Of a DNA stretch of 64,000 nucleotides, positions 11,892 through 24,400 are shown piece after piece; position 1 is the first letter of the stretch, and every line of letters starts with the position of its first letter. The stretch comes from Cardiocondyla obscurior. Its lineage: Eukaryota > Arthropoda > Insecta > Hymenoptera > Formicidae. The DNA is taken from contig NC_091867.1 of the NCBI RefSeq assembly GCF_019399895.1, forward strand, positions 3,038,001 through 3,102,000, given 5' to 3'. The notes beneath the pieces are model-generated. The model ran no database searches. It saw only the letters and a program-made list of their open reading frames with translations, and had not been told where the DNA came from. The translations under genes were made by a program, and so were the position numbers.

Positions 11892-14889
11892 ATGGTAAGT
11901 TGAAGAGCTGTCACCTAATAACAAAATTCAATAATAAAATTATTCTTGTAATTTAACTTTATTATTAACAACTTATTTAATATATAACTATTAAACATAA
12001 CTTGTAAGAATTTTTTTTATGTGGCATGCATATAAAATATATATTTTTATCTTAGTTACTTGTCAGACGTCAAAATAATAAGTTTCTTTTATATTCTTCT
12101 AGACGAGCTACACCGATAAAGGACCCCAGGTAGATATTTCTTGTTAAAAGAAGTAAAGGAGAAATTATCTTCAAGCCTGAAAATTATTTTTACGTTAGAA
12201 TTATATATTATAATAATGAAGAATTATTACACTAGGAATGTGACGCATAATATTGGTATTTTCTAGCCCGTTGGAGGAAAGTTTCTCAGTTTCGATCATA
12301 TAAAATTTTGGGTCGGAAACGCACATCAGGTAAGTCTTTATATGCTGAATATTTCTTAATAAATCAGAATTATTGTAGAATAAAATAGAAATCATAATTA
12401 AGTAGCGTTCAATGGAATTCTGTTCTTTATCCGTAGCCACTTTTAAGTTTTATCAAAATTATCAAGATGCTATGTATGTACACTTGTTGATTTTGTAATC
12501 CTAAGATTGTCTTTCATGTTTTTTATTTACTAAGAAATATCTCACATAAAGGAAATAGAATGTAGAATATCTGGAATGCAAGAAATTAAAAATGTGTACA
12601 TTATAAATAACGTAAAATATAATTATTTGTAGGCCGCCAGTTTCTATCGATGCAGGATGGGATTCCAGCCACTTGGATATCGTGGTTTAGAAACTGGTTA
12701 CAGAAAAACGGCTGCACATATCGTCAAGCAAAATAAAGTGAGTGACTTTTCAATAATCATTTACCTTCTTTTTATAGGCTTCAACAATAAAAAGTAATAC
12801 TTTTTCCGATATGATCTTCTAAGAAATATCTTTCTTTCTATTATCGAGATTATAATTGTAGATAGTGTTTGTGTTTGAATCTCCGTATGAGCCTGATAAT
12901 GAAGAAATGTCGAAACATCTTTCCCGACATGGAGACGGCGTTCGAGATATTGCGTTTAATGTTGAAGATATCGACACCATTGTGAAGGTACAGAACAAAA
13001 GAGAGACTTTTCTTCGCCTAAAATAAAAAATTTCTTTGTTAATAAAATTTTCATGTTGCAATCCTTTCTTGGATTAAAATTAATATAATTAAAAACAGCG
13101 CTTTAATTTTTTTTTTTTAATAGTAATAAAATAATTTTTTAATTATGTTTACTAATATTTTAAATAATACATACTGAAAGATTGCCAAGAAAAAGGGCGC
13201 CGTAGTAGTGCGCGACATATGGGAGGAAAGTGATGAGTATGGTATTGTGAGGATGGCCACTCTGAAAACCGTAAATATAAAAACATATTATACTTTTCTA
13301 CACAATTTAATGAGATTATTATTTTCTAAACGTCAATTAATTTAACGCTATTTTCAGTATGGTGATACGCTCCATACGCTTATCGATAGAACAAAGTACA
13401 AAGGATTTTTTCTGCCAGGTTTCGTGCAGGCATCAGACGACGTTCTTCTTAAACAATTGTGAGTATGCAAAATTGGAATTCCTCAGTAGTAAATCATGAA
13501 AATTAAAGTCATATATCGAGTACAAAAAAAAAAAGAAATACTTGACTAATTGGATAAGAGATAAACTTTAAACTGTATCAATGTAGTTAATTATCGTAGG
13601 CCAGAAATCAATTTGAATTTCGTAGACCATGTGGTAGGCAATCAACCCGACAAGCAGATGGAACCTGTTGCGAAATGGTATTATAAATTTATCTACTTGT
13701 GAACATAAACAGCCATTGTTATAAATTTCTGTCATAAATTAAATATTTTTAAATTAAAAAATATTTAATTAAATAAAAGTTTTTTTTTTTTTTTTTTTAA
13801 GGTACGAGGAGTGTTTACAATTTCATAGATTTTGGTCTGTGGACGACACGCAGCTGCATACAGAATATTCCGCGTTACGGTCCATTGTGATGACAAATTG
13901 GGAAGAGACCGTGAAGATGCCGATCAACGAACCCGCTCCAGGAAAAAAACTCTCTCAAATCCAAGAGTATGTCGAATATTACGGTGGTGCCGGTGTGCAG
14001 CATATTGCCCTTAATACCAGTGACATTATTACAGCAGTAAGTAATTAAACGTCCTAATTGTATTTATGCGTAACGTATCCTGCAAGACACAACAATGCAG
14101 TATAAAAGGAACTATGAAACACTTTTTAGCCGTAAGTCTTTAAACAATTTTATTCTATGATTTTTATTAATTACTAATTAATAACAGTCGGCATATAGGA
14201 GTTTAATATTTTTATCAAACTTTCTTTCTCTCTCCTACATACATACATATATGTATATATATATGTAAGTATGTATGTATATAAATAACACATTTTCTAA
14301 TAAACGTCGTACACTTGCTCCTTCGCACATTTAATTTTACCCTCCACTTTGCAGATAAGGAATCTGCGTGCTAGAGGGATGGAATTTCTGGAAGTGCCCG
14401 ATAGTTATTATGATATGCTCAAAAACCGCCTGAAAGCCAGTGGCACGAAAATTGTGGAGGACTTGGATACACTACAGGTACTTTATTTATAGCTAAGAAT
14501 TAATTCTGATACAAACTTGCAACGAGATTATTATCAATTCGACTGTGCGTGATTGTTTCGCAGAAGTTAAAGATACTTGTAGACTACGACGAGAACGGAT
14601 ACCTTTTACAAATATTTACGAAAAATATGCAAGACCGGCCGACGCTATTTATAGAAGTTATACAAAGGCACAATCATAATGTAAGTATTAAGTATTGAGA
14701 AAAGTTTGCAACGTTTAACTGTATATGAATAAATTTACAAAATTTACCAACACTCTAGAAATTTTCGAGAAATTAATTGTTCAAATAATGTAAAGTTAAT
14801 TTGCCATTTTTAAGGGTTTCGGCGCCGGCAATTTTCAAGCATTGTTCGAAGCGATCGAAATGGAGCAAGCAAAACGTGGAAATTTATAG
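11892..14889 (+). CDS. Hpd: 4-hydroxyphenylpyruvate dioxygenase
   Basis: Twelve coding exons: 11892-11894, 12103-12129, 12267-12329, 12633-12737, 12862-12987, 13181-13270, 13358-13458, 13600-13677, 13802-14036, 14355-14477, 14564-14680 and 14815-14889, giving 380 aa. The enzyme is a non-haem Fe(II) dioxygenase that converts 4-hydroxyphenylpyruvate to homogentisate, the second step of tyrosine breakdown. This matters in insects that degrade excess dietary tyrosine. The three iron ligands are present with family spacing: His182 (NFVDHVVGN), His265 (GVQHIALNT) and Glu348 (FIEVIQRHNHN). Other family blocks are FDHIKFWVGNAHQAASFY, GFQPLGYRGLETG, RDIAFNVED and GFGAGNFQALFEAIE. The first coding exon contributes only the ATG, and GTAAGT follows it directly. 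Intron 8 ends in a 19-T pyrimidine tract. No broken residue or frame was seen. Confidence 0.98.
14236..14279. repeat. TACA/TATG inverted simple repeat in HPD intron 9
   Basis: Repeated TACATACATACA is followed by a (TA)n core and then GTAAGTATGTATGTA, giving an imperfect hairpin. It lies between coding exons 9 and 10 and is probably simple-sequence expansion. Confidence 0.6.
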
Positions 14890-15016
14890 AATATCACTAT
14901 TGTTGATGTATTTGAAAAATTAAAATTAATCGGCATATGTAGACGATAAATCCTACAAGAAAAGTAAAGAATGAAAATTTGTACTTAATTATGTATTATT
15001 CTACATGTATAATCAC

Positions 15017-15022
15017 ATTAAA
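15017..15022 (+). terminator. HPD poly(A) signal (ATTAAA)
   Basis: ATTAAA occurs 128 nt after the HPD stop and no AATAAA lies nearer. It is only about 30 bp from the opposite-strand signal of Ntf-2. Confidence 0.4.
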
Positions 15023-15051
15023 AAGTGTATTATGTAAAATCTACCTTGAGA

Positions 15052-15057
15052 TTTATT
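15052..15057 (-). terminator. Distal Ntf-2 poly(A) signal (AATAAA on the minus strand)
   Basis: TTTATT on the plus strand reads AATAAA on the minus strand, about 710 nt past the stop of the distal Ntf-2 terminal exon. The transcript would include the (AC)n and poly-T tracts at 15418-15551. Confidence 0.4.
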
Positions 15058-15417
15058 CAGCACCATCTAATATCTTGGTATATGCTACTATTGATAATAA
15101 TTCGTTGACATTGTTGTAATGCAGTTGCATGTTTTATCATGACCGATGAAAATGTCAAGGTTTCACGTTTTTGTCTGTGGAATAGATAATCAACTTGCCC
15201 GATTAATTCCGTATTCTTGTATTTAATGGCCAACATTTTCCGTCTTACAAAAATACACAGCATTTTGAATGTAAAATATGTTACAATACATTTTAAAGCG
15301 TAATAATGCAAAGATATTACCTGCCTTTAAAAATCAAACTCTCTCAATCAATGAGACATCTATGTGTGTACGTTGTGCTGATACATATAATTAAGAAATG
15401 TAAATCTGCTGTTTCAG

Positions 15418-15551
15418 ACAACACACACACACACACACACGTTTATGGATTTATGTGTATGTATACATGTATTACAGAGAAAAGAGACGAAAAAATTGCT
15501 TAAATTGTGTGACAGCAGATATTTGTTAATTTTTTTTTTTTTTTTTTTTTT
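15418..15551. repeat. (AC)n microsatellite and poly-T tract
   Basis: An uninterrupted AC run of about 11 units (15418-15440) and a 22-T homopolymer (15530-15551) lie in the HPD/Ntf-2 convergent intergenic region. No genes are supported between 14890 and 15764. Confidence 0.9.
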
Positions 15552-15764
15552 ATCGTGGCCAAGATATAAGCAAAGGAATATTCTTCATATAAAACTTATA
15601 TTATCTATAGAAAGAATAGGGATAGGTAGGATGTAATTGTGACGAGAGGGTTACCAATGAGATTAGATGGCTCACTTATTAATTGCGATTTTCAGGGCAT
15701 CCGGTCGCTCACACAACCTGTTTGCTCACACGCTTGTCGCAAAAATCAACATGATCTTTCCCAT

Positions 15765-15878
15765 TTATGCACTATCGTGAATGCTAAGGCGAAAGATATC
15801 ATGTTGACAGTAGTATGAATTACCCAATGGTTTTAGCACAAAACATTGCGAGAAGGCGTGTGGTGGATCCTCGTCTGC
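15765..15878 (-). CDS. Ntf-2: Ntf-2 alternative terminal exon 4b (distal)
   Basis: A second version of the last Ntf-2 coding exon, 37 codons plus TAA, behind the acceptor TTGAATTACAG and in the same phase 0 as exon 4a. It reads ADEDPPHAFSQCFVLKPLGN and then ends QHDIFRLSIHDSA. By hand alignment it matches exon 4a at 24 of 37 residues with no gaps. Because each copy has its own stop, a transcript can use only one. Intact frame, length and splice site argue that both are functional. Drosophila Ntf-2 is, from memory, also reported with alternative C-terminal isoforms. Confidence 0.85.
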   Translation of the reverse strand, partial: ADEDPPHAFSQCFVLKPLGNSYYCQHDIFRLSIHDSA

Positions 15879-16072
15879 CTGTAATTCAAGCAAGCTATAT
15901 ATTAACATATAATATTGTAACATCGTTTCAACGTCACAAATATATTGCATATAATATAATAATTTATGTTAAACAGTATTAAACAATAAAATAATATTAG
16001 TATTAATTCAATTTTTAATATTAAAATACAAAAATAAGTTGAATGTTAATATGCAATTTAGTAATAATTAAT

Positions 16073-16078
16073 TTTATT
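16073..16078 (-). terminator. Possible poly(A) signal for Ntf-2 exon 4a
   Basis: TTTATT (AATAAA on the minus strand) lies about 365 nt past the exon 4a stop and upstream of exon 4b. Use of this site would select the 4a isoform, so isoform choice may be by polyadenylation rather than pure splicing. Other AT-rich matches nearby make this tentative. Confidence 0.3.
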
Positions 16079-16442
16079 TTTTCCAATTTGTTCAGCAATT
16101 TAATTCGTATAAAAAAATAAAAATAAGTAGTAAAAGTATTAGGGAAAAAAAAATTTTTTTAATAGCTGCTTAATAACACTTGCAAAAAATATTAATATTT
16201 GAATTTCATGTTATTGCAGTCTTAAACATAGCACACTTTTAGCATAGATATTAGAGAATATCATTTAACGTATGTAAGAATGTAGGGATATGCCATAAAA
16301 AATTTACTGCTCCAAAAATTTTGCGCTAGAACAAGACAAAACAAAAGCAATATGCAACGAATATGTGAGTGAAACATTAAACAAGACTTGCCTATTAGCA
16401 CGGTACGCAAAACAATAAGGCAAATTTTGCAGTACCTGATGC

Positions 16443-17598
16443 CTAAACCGAGTCGTGCAATGCAAGTCTAAAGATGTCGTGCTGCACATAAAAACTGGTA
16501 CCGACCGGCTTCAGGATAAATGTCTGGATGTACGCGTGGGGTTGATCTTCATCAGTCTGTACGATCATTAATAATCGTTGAATCTTTCTATAATTTAGAC
16601 ATCGACGAAGCTATGCTTACTACAGAAGTTATTTCATTTATAATTATGTGTGTGTAAAACTAAAATCTTGACAATTAAATTACTGAACTAATTGGTTTAA
16701 TATTAAATATAAATCTCACAAATTTTATATATAAAAAATTTTAACTTATTACAATAATCTACAATAATCTAATAAAAATTTTTTATTATGACTTTATGCT
16801 GATTACATTAAATAACTGATTGTATTTTATTGCTCTAAATGGTTTTTTAGTATTAGTCATAATTAATTGTACTTTTCTTACCTGCAACCTTCCTAATACA
16901 TTAATAAGAACTCCACCATCAAACATAGGTTGTGAATCAATTGCTGTTATTATCCGATTTATTTTTTGAAAAGATAGGCTCTGTAACAAAATATTATCGA
17001 TGTTAATCTATACAAAAGAGACATAAAAATTGTACTAAAAGCATACTAAAAGCTAATAATGTCTTTCACAAAACAAGCTACCATAAAAATTATCGTCTTC
17101 TAACAAATGTTTCTGTGAACAGATAAATTCTTCTTGAATTTTACTGACGATGTAAACTATTGATGTTTTGACGACTGATGATCCATGCAAAAGGAATAGA
17201 CTAGTTGCGAGAGCGCTGCTTGGTAGGCCGAAAAGAAGAAAGGTACGTCTTGCAAGTTATATTAAATATAGCCGCAAACCGATCAGTGAAAACCGAGGTA
17301 GGGGTTTTTACTCACGGTTAATTTTTCCATGATTTTGATAGCGCCCTGTATTTGTAAGCCCTCGAACGTCATGAAGGATGTCTCCGCCTGAAACAGGTTA
17401 TGTCAGTTAGTCGGGAGACCGGGTTGCGAGGGGAATCGTTAAAACGGGGGTCCCGCGGCAAGTCGGCTGGGAATTATCTTCGTGTCTTACGTTGTACATG
17501 TTTATGAGGTTCGGCCTCTGCGCCGGATCGTCGAACATCGCGTAATACTGCTGCACGAAGCCTTTGCCGATCGCCTCGTACGGCACATTCATCGCCAT
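16443..17598 (-). CDS. Ntf-2: Nuclear transport factor 2 (isoform with terminal exon 4a)
   Basis: Four coding exons on the minus strand: 17598-17491, 17387-17316, 16980-16882 and 16556-16443, giving 130 aa, the usual NTF2 length (127-130). NTF2 is a small dimer that carries RanGDP through nuclear pores by binding FxFG nucleoporins and RanGDP. Recognised blocks are YEAIGKGFVQQYYAMFDD, LINMYN, AETSFMTFEGLQIQGA, KIMEKLT, TAIDSQPMFDGGVLINVLGR and DEDQPHAYIQTFILKP, ending FRLALHDSV. The NTF2-fold cone is complete. The ATG at 17598 has a good context (CACCATGG). A homologous alternative last exon follows at 15878-15765. The gene converges with HPD, and its 5' end faces the long CpG-rich intergenic region. 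Upstream noncoding exons were not resolved. Confidence 0.97.
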
Positions 17599-19799
17599 GG
17601 TGCCTGGAACCGATAACTGTGACCGGCGACGATGCGGCGAAAGTCAGATACGCCGATTAACGCGACTCCCTCGCCTCCACCTTCTGCCCTGTGAGTACTC
17701 GATGCTCCACCCGCGTTTCGTTTAGACTCGGAATTCTGTAGTTCCTACGAGCGCGAAACAGCGCCGTGCAACATCCCTCGTTCAGCGATCAGTTCGTCAC
17801 CTCGTGTGTCGTACGAGCAGGAAACGAGCGGGCCGGAGCGCCGCGGCAAGTTCACCTCTCGCATCACACGTCGTCTTGCGATACATCGAATGATCGAATA
17901 CTGCCGCCGCGCGCGGAGCACACGTTCGGCGGCCGGTAACTGCACCTCTTTCTCACGACATTCGTGCTCCTCTCGCGTGGTATATGGTATTTAACACCAG
18001 TTAGATTCGTCTTCCTCAGTTCAATCGTAATACATATAAGTAAACAATCAGCTGAGCCCGTATTTAAGCTAACAAACGACGCGGCGTGCTCAACTCGCTT
18101 TGTTGATCGAATACTTATGTCGTAACATGATTTTGTAATTGTACGATTTTATTTCCGTCCTGTGCTGTTCGCTAACGTTTCGAAAAAGCGTCCGTGCACT
18201 GCCTTCGCTGTTTCTTTTCGCGTCCGTAATGATATGACAAGTGGAAATGTGAATTTTAATGCGCGAATTTAAACGTTTCGAGCGCTCGCTGAATTTTAGA
18301 TTAATTTTCCTCGACTTGAATTAAATTGAAATCGAGTTACGGACAATCGACTCGCGCTCGATTGTCTCCCTCTCAAAATCTTGAGCTTGTTCTTCAAAAT
18401 AACAACAGAATTAAATGATAATAGTAATAGAACTAATAAACTTAATTTATTAATCTAATAAATTTCATCATCTCTTAATAGATATTGATTTACGAAACTA
18501 TTACTGGAAATGCGCGATTATCGTAATTTCATTACTCGAGGACAAAAATACATAAAGGAATTAAATTTAATTTTTCAATTTAAATAAGTTAAATCATTTC
18601 GTAGCGAAAACTTGCGGTCATCTTGTATTTTGCTTCAGCATACGATGCTAAAACGTTAAACATTATATTTTCTCTTTTTCTGATGTTATTTGACTTTAAT
18701 TAAAGAAAAAAAAAAAACTGACACGATCAATTAGCGATTTTATCGTCATAAATGATGTGAATACATACTTATAACGTGCTACTATTTTGCAATCGCGGAC
18801 ATTAAATGGAATTATATAATTTTTTTATCCAACTTTGTCTTCCTTGTCGCTTCGAGGTACGTTTTCTTATGCAATGTATCGCGATGAAGCGTCAACGGAA
18901 AATGCTTAGAATTTATTGCAGTGAATCACAAGCTCTCTCATCGTCTAACTTTCTTACGATCGGCAAGAAATCGCGCGTATCGCGAGCGCGCACATCACGG
19001 GAATCGTCGTTGACGAATATTTGCGTATATCGTAATCATACGTAAGCACACGAATAAATAAGATAATAGGCTTCCCTTCGCCACGCGCGCTCTCCTCGGA
19101 TTTCATTTGCAGGCGTACGACGATTGAAGATAATGCGACTTAATTTCTGTGATGAGCGCAAACCGCGCGCAATCAACACGCGTTCGCAACACACCGAGGC
19201 GCGCTCCGACGACGACGTTGCGGTGCTTCAGACTCATGCGACGTTGATGTACAGTCATATTTTCAGTCCACCTAAAAAAAAAAAAAAAATTAATAATTAA
19301 TGTAACTGCGTCAATTGGATTTTTGTTCCAAAATCAAATGTAAAAAATATATCTTTTGTTATATCTATCATTGCATTGTCGTTGCGAAGCATTTTGCCGC
19401 TTTCAATCAATTTCGAATACAGTAGCTCACGGTTACGCGTATACGCGACAAAGCTGATCGTTGCATAATACCTCAGTGTTGCGACACCATCGTATCATCT
19501 GCCATTAACGTCAAAAGCATTGTTGCACGGCGCTCACAGCTTGTTTTTACCTTGAATTTTTCGCAAGAGTTATAAACTATAATAAACTTGGATCGCAACG
19601 AGCGTTTTGCAAATTGAACAAAGAATTATCACGGTAATTTTTTTAAGAATGTGTCAAGTATAAGACTCACGAGGCATTATGACTGACAAATAATATTTAT
19701 GGTTGAACTGTAGTCTAATTTAAATCGATAGGTATTATCAATGTTCCGAGACTGGTTAGAAAACCAATGGATCATCGGCATGATGACATTGACCCAATT

Positions 19800-19825
19800 A
19801 AAAAAAAAAAAAAAAAAAAAAAAAA
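19800..19825. repeat. 26-nt poly-A tract
   Basis: A pure A run in intergenic DNA. A retroposon tail was considered, but no target-site duplication or recognisable element was seen upstream. Similar homopolymers occur at 25682-25700, 28258-28282 (T), 48249-48269 and 61943-61970 (T). Confidence 0.9.
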
Positions 19826-20456
19826 TGATAACAAGAGCATGGCATTCTCTCGCGCTTTCCGTCTGTCTTTTTCGCGCCCGTGCTTAGAGTATGCGCGACA
19901 TTCGCGTTTTATCTCGCAGGACTGAAACTAGGCTAACACAAGGTCCTTGCTGACGTTACCGCGATAAATATGGTGTTTCTTAACGGTCTTTCCTTGCCAA
20001 AACAAGAAAAAATGTCGCAATTATTCGGGTATGCTCGTAAAGCAGGCAAGTGCGGAGCGGCGATTGCGGGAATCGGGCGGGACGAAAGACGCGCTAATCG
20101 TCGAATCGACGGTATTAAAGAGGTTTAGCACTTAACGCGAGTGCAGTTCTAATTATAGCCAAGAGAGACGATTCGCGCTGCCATATGGAACACGATCGTT
20201 TGCGGACGGAGCAGCAAAGGGTTAAACAACAGGCTTCGTACAGCGTGGCGTTTCCCGTGGTCGATTAGCATTCAGCGAGGATCGGCCGGTCCACCGGCCG
20301 TTAATTGCCCATTATATCGTAACGTGGGTGGGCCGTGAAGTGCAACACCCACACCGTTTCTTTCTCTCGGGTTTCCTTCTGTTCGGCGTCATCGTTGAAT
20401 ATTACATAGCGACGAAAATCATCTCTCTAGCGAAACGAAGTGTCATCGATATGTCA

Positions 20457-20828
20457 TCAACTGAACAAACCAATTTTCAAACTCGTAGAATTCCATGAGA
20501 AGATCCTTCCCTCGATGAAGGATTCCATATCCTCTAGATAGGCGCGTTTGTCAGCATCTATAAGAAGCATTTCGTCGACCTCATACAAAGTTTTAGCTTT
20601 CTTGCTTTTGCGTTTTCGAGCAGAAACCTGTTCCGGCTCGGCATAGTTTCGTCGGCCAGCGAAACCGTTCTCAAGGCTCATCCCGGACGCCCGGCTGGCC
20701 CCAGCCGCATAAATATAGCGTACGAACGGAGCCAAGCATGGATTTAATGGAATGGAGCGGCCGGCCGTGCCCCGTTGTCGTCCATCGCGTGTATATATTG
20801 TGTTCCAGCGGCCGCGCTCACGTGACAC
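20457..20828 (-). other. Unrecognised open frame, doubtful gene
   Basis: A 123-codon minus-strand frame. Its C-terminal half changes from GC-rich, Arg-heavy sequence to a balanced, charged peptide (SARKRKSKKAKTLYEVDEML, then RAYLEDMESFIEGRIF). That looks more protein-like than other chance frames in this block. No domain, partner exon or promoter was identified. It could be an exon of a minus-strand gene, a decayed element or chance. Confidence 0.2.
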
Positions 20829-21420
20829 TCGGATAGATTTGCGTCAATGGTGACCTCCGCACGCTCGCTCCGCGGCCAACGCATACCACGTTGCTCGCCT
20901 GCTCCCTGCTCGCCGGGCCATGCCGCTACGTGCCTGCGACCTGCGACTACGCGGCGATCGTGGCGTGGGACCAACGACGAAGCGAGAGAGCGGCCGACTC
21001 GGTGTGTCCGCGGAGTGGGACAGGTCCCATTTTTGACTGTCGCAATTTTTCTTCGGGGATCATGCATCCTCCATACAGCGCGCCATTGAGAATTGCATAT
21101 TTTTCAGCCGCGCCCGGTCGTCGCCGTACTTGCAGCATGCAGCCTGTGTCCCGTCAACACACGGCGACCCTCTCAAGCCGTTCGTCGACCCGAGAACGTG
21201 GCCGTTCGAAAATTTCCACCTTTATACCAATAACCGTCCGTTTAGCAAGCGGCGACTCGTTAGCGTACGTTCGCGACTCTCTCATTGTCAGCTCGCGCGT
21301 TCTCCAGCGCTAAATTTCGAGTCTTTCCCCCGATTCGTTCACCATCCGTATAGATCTGCTTATCGTCGTTTTGGCCGATTGCGAATATCCACGCGGAACG
21401 CGGAACGGAGACAAATGACA

Positions 21421-21443
21421 GAGGGAGAGAGAGAGAGAGAGAA
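21421..21443. repeat. (GA)n tract
   Basis: About nine GA units. Further GA-rich tracts occur at 21868-21895, 34955-34981 and 41787-41800. They could bind GAGA factor, as in insect regulatory DNA, or be simple repeats. Confidence 0.8.
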
Positions 21444-24400
21444 GATAACGAGATGGAGAAAAATAAGGAAAAATAGTAAGCATCGACGTCAATGGATGTA
21501 ATTACCGGCAATGTGGGGAATGCTGCCGTCTATTCCGCAACCCATGCGATCGACGCGTCGTATGCGTGCGCGTGGTATCGAAAGTCACGACATCGGAGGA
21601 CAGAATTGAAATTGGTATCGCCTTATCAATTACAGTCATATGCATTACCATACCTATAGATAATATCGCAAATAACTCGCCTCTACCCGCGACGCGTTTG
21701 TACATATTCTCAATCGGGTGACCGTTATTAATGTCTCTATGATCTCAAGGAATCGTTTGATTGATCACAAGTGCGACAAAATGTATAATGTAAATGTGAA
21801 GAGACTCGAGATTCCGGAACCCGTTTTGCTTCCACCGGTCTTTATTTTTCAAGCATTCTCGATATACGAAAGAGAGAGGGAAAGAGAGAGAGAGCTTCAT
21901 TAAATTGCTAATCGCGCGCAAAGACGTTAACGCGTATAAAAATAAACGATAGACGTACTCGAAATGGATGGCACGGCGACTTGGGCGATCGCTCGAGGAG
22001 AGCATAGGAATTTGTAATTTAAAAGCCCACGCGCGCCTTTCGATCTAGACCCAGCAATCCCATCTCGAAGCGGAAACGCCGATATTCGCCAAAGGAAACG
22101 TTTTATCGCGCCTCGCACGTCAGCTTTCCGTCACGCTGGGATTAGATAAAACGGGAGGAAGGCGAAGGCAGGAAAAAAGATAAATCCGTCGTGTGCATCG
22201 CGATGCGATAAGACGACTATCGAAATCGCTTAAGAGTCGCCGCGCTGCATTACGGTTCACTGCCACCCACGTAACTTCCGGCGGTAGATTGCAAATTGCG
22301 CGTATCCTCTACGCTTTTCGATATACTCTGCTTAACTAGGATGAAAAAAAAAAATTAATAAATAATTAAATAAAAAAAGAGCACGGTCGGAAACGTCAAA
22401 CATAGAAGTCATTAGGTCATTTATACATAGAATTGTAATTTTTACCGTGTTAATTATGAAGCAGTCGTCATCGTGTCCGATGGATAGGTGCGGTGAGACC
22501 AATTCCGGTCGACCTTATTAATTTGTTCTCTTTTTTCCTTCAAAACCAGATGCCAGCGTTGACATCATCAAGCTTCGATCCAAAGCACGCCGTTGACTCT
22601 CATAGATATCGTCTCTGGCGGACCCAGCTGGACCGCTCGTCTCTCGCTTGGCATCTCCGCGACAAAGATCCGGATTCATTCGCGTGACGTCAGTTCCGAT
22701 GCTGAAATTCAGTTAAAAAAAATCAATAACGCATTTTCGAAAGGAAAAGAAAAAATAAGAATTGTTGTACGATCAGTTTTGAGAGAACCGGATCTCGATT
22801 GTTGTGCGCAACTTCTTTTTAATTTCGCAGAACTGATCAGCGAAGAGAGCTTCGCCTCTGACGAAGAGAACATTTTCACGACGCGAAACACGTTCGTTGG
22901 TACAACACGATGCTTCCAACATCGGACATCGTTATTATCATTGTCGATTGCACATGTGGGTATATTCGTCCAAGGGCGAGCTGTAGAAGCGAAAGCGCTC
23001 TATATGAACGTTTAAAGGGAGCGATTTAGTTAAAGATGCTTAATTAAATCTTGAATTAAAACATCAGATTGGAAGAAGTCTCAATTAGGAAAGTGTTGCT
23101 TCTATAATGAGCTATTTCAAGCCAACATATGGTGAAAACCAGTTCATGCAATGAGGTCCATGGTTCACAAAAAACGTAGCTAATAATATTTAGACTGAAA
23201 GTATGTACATGTGGCATACAGCTTGTAAATGATACCGTTTTCTTCTTTAATAAATTTCATTAATAAAAATTATTGAGTTAATTTTTTTATATTTCCAAAC
23301 TCTATATCAAATAATTTATTTTATTAAGCTTTTCTTTTTTATATACGTACACACGGTTCGACGAATTTCTTGAAAAATGTTTTTTTGCACAACTGCACGG
23401 ATGCACAACTGTATGAGACATGCGTTATCGACGCAACATACTCGTAACGTTGCTTCTAAAGATGATGATTCGCGCTCGTAGTAATTTCATTCCATGAATT
23501 GTCGAGCTGACACAGCACTGCGAAAATCTCGCCTATTATCACGTAATCGATTTCCTTAATCGCGGAAATGCTGAGCATGCCCGTAATCAATTCAGTCATT
23601 CACTGCTGATGTATAAAGACATACATGACTAACGTTTTAACGTAGCCGAGATGCCAAAAGAAATATATTTCTAATGATGACGTTATGTTAATGAACGTTG
23701 CAAACGATCCTATCCTATTATCGTCGTCCTCGTACATGGCTAACTTTCGTAATGAATAAATTCTCTGAAGGAAATTACACTAATCGCGTATGCAAGCTTC
23801 GATAACAAATGGTATAGAACTATCATCGCGATATTTCATGATGCCGGGTTTCAAAAGCAGCTCTTTGAACGTAGCGTCCGCTGATCGGAAGAAAAACGCC
23901 GAGCATATATGTAGCTTCGACCGATGAATCTAAATAACTTTTCGAATGCATCGAGGATGTTTTAGTAGCATACCTCGCGAGAAACGTGAAAACGGGCGAG
24001 AGATTCTGGACCTCCGTTCAGAGGCTTTTTTTTCCACATCTCGCGGTTGATCACCCCTACCTCGCCAACGAATTAAAATATTAACGATCGTCATCACATT
24101 TACGTAAAACCGGGAATACGAACTAGTTCAGGCTCTCCTTTCTTTCCAGTAGTGACGTCAACGTCGTCATTCTTGACGTCATCGTCGGAGAAATTCCACG
24201 TGAGGTCGAAAGAGAGGCACGTTTTTCATTATCCAAAAACTCACGTAGAGCCGGTCGTAAAAACAGTGTCGAATACGCATAGCGGGCGTCGACTTTCTCC
24301 CTGATAATGCGATTTACGTCAGCGAACGGCACCAATGACCGGGAACCGCGCGAAGAGATAGCGACCATCGATCAACAGACCGGGGTAACTTTGACTAACT

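Noticed and set aside
19741..19830. Retroposon (SINE-like) tail at the 26-A tract
   Set aside because: No target-site duplication, no polymerase III boxes and no repeated copy seen in the window.
21745..22005. Minus-strand frame near GA repeats
   Set aside because: Low-complexity Ser/Leu from the repeat, no domain and no splice context.
22593..23015. 140-codon plus-strand frame
   Set aside because: No motif, no matching neighbouring exon and no promoter context; chance frame is likeliest.
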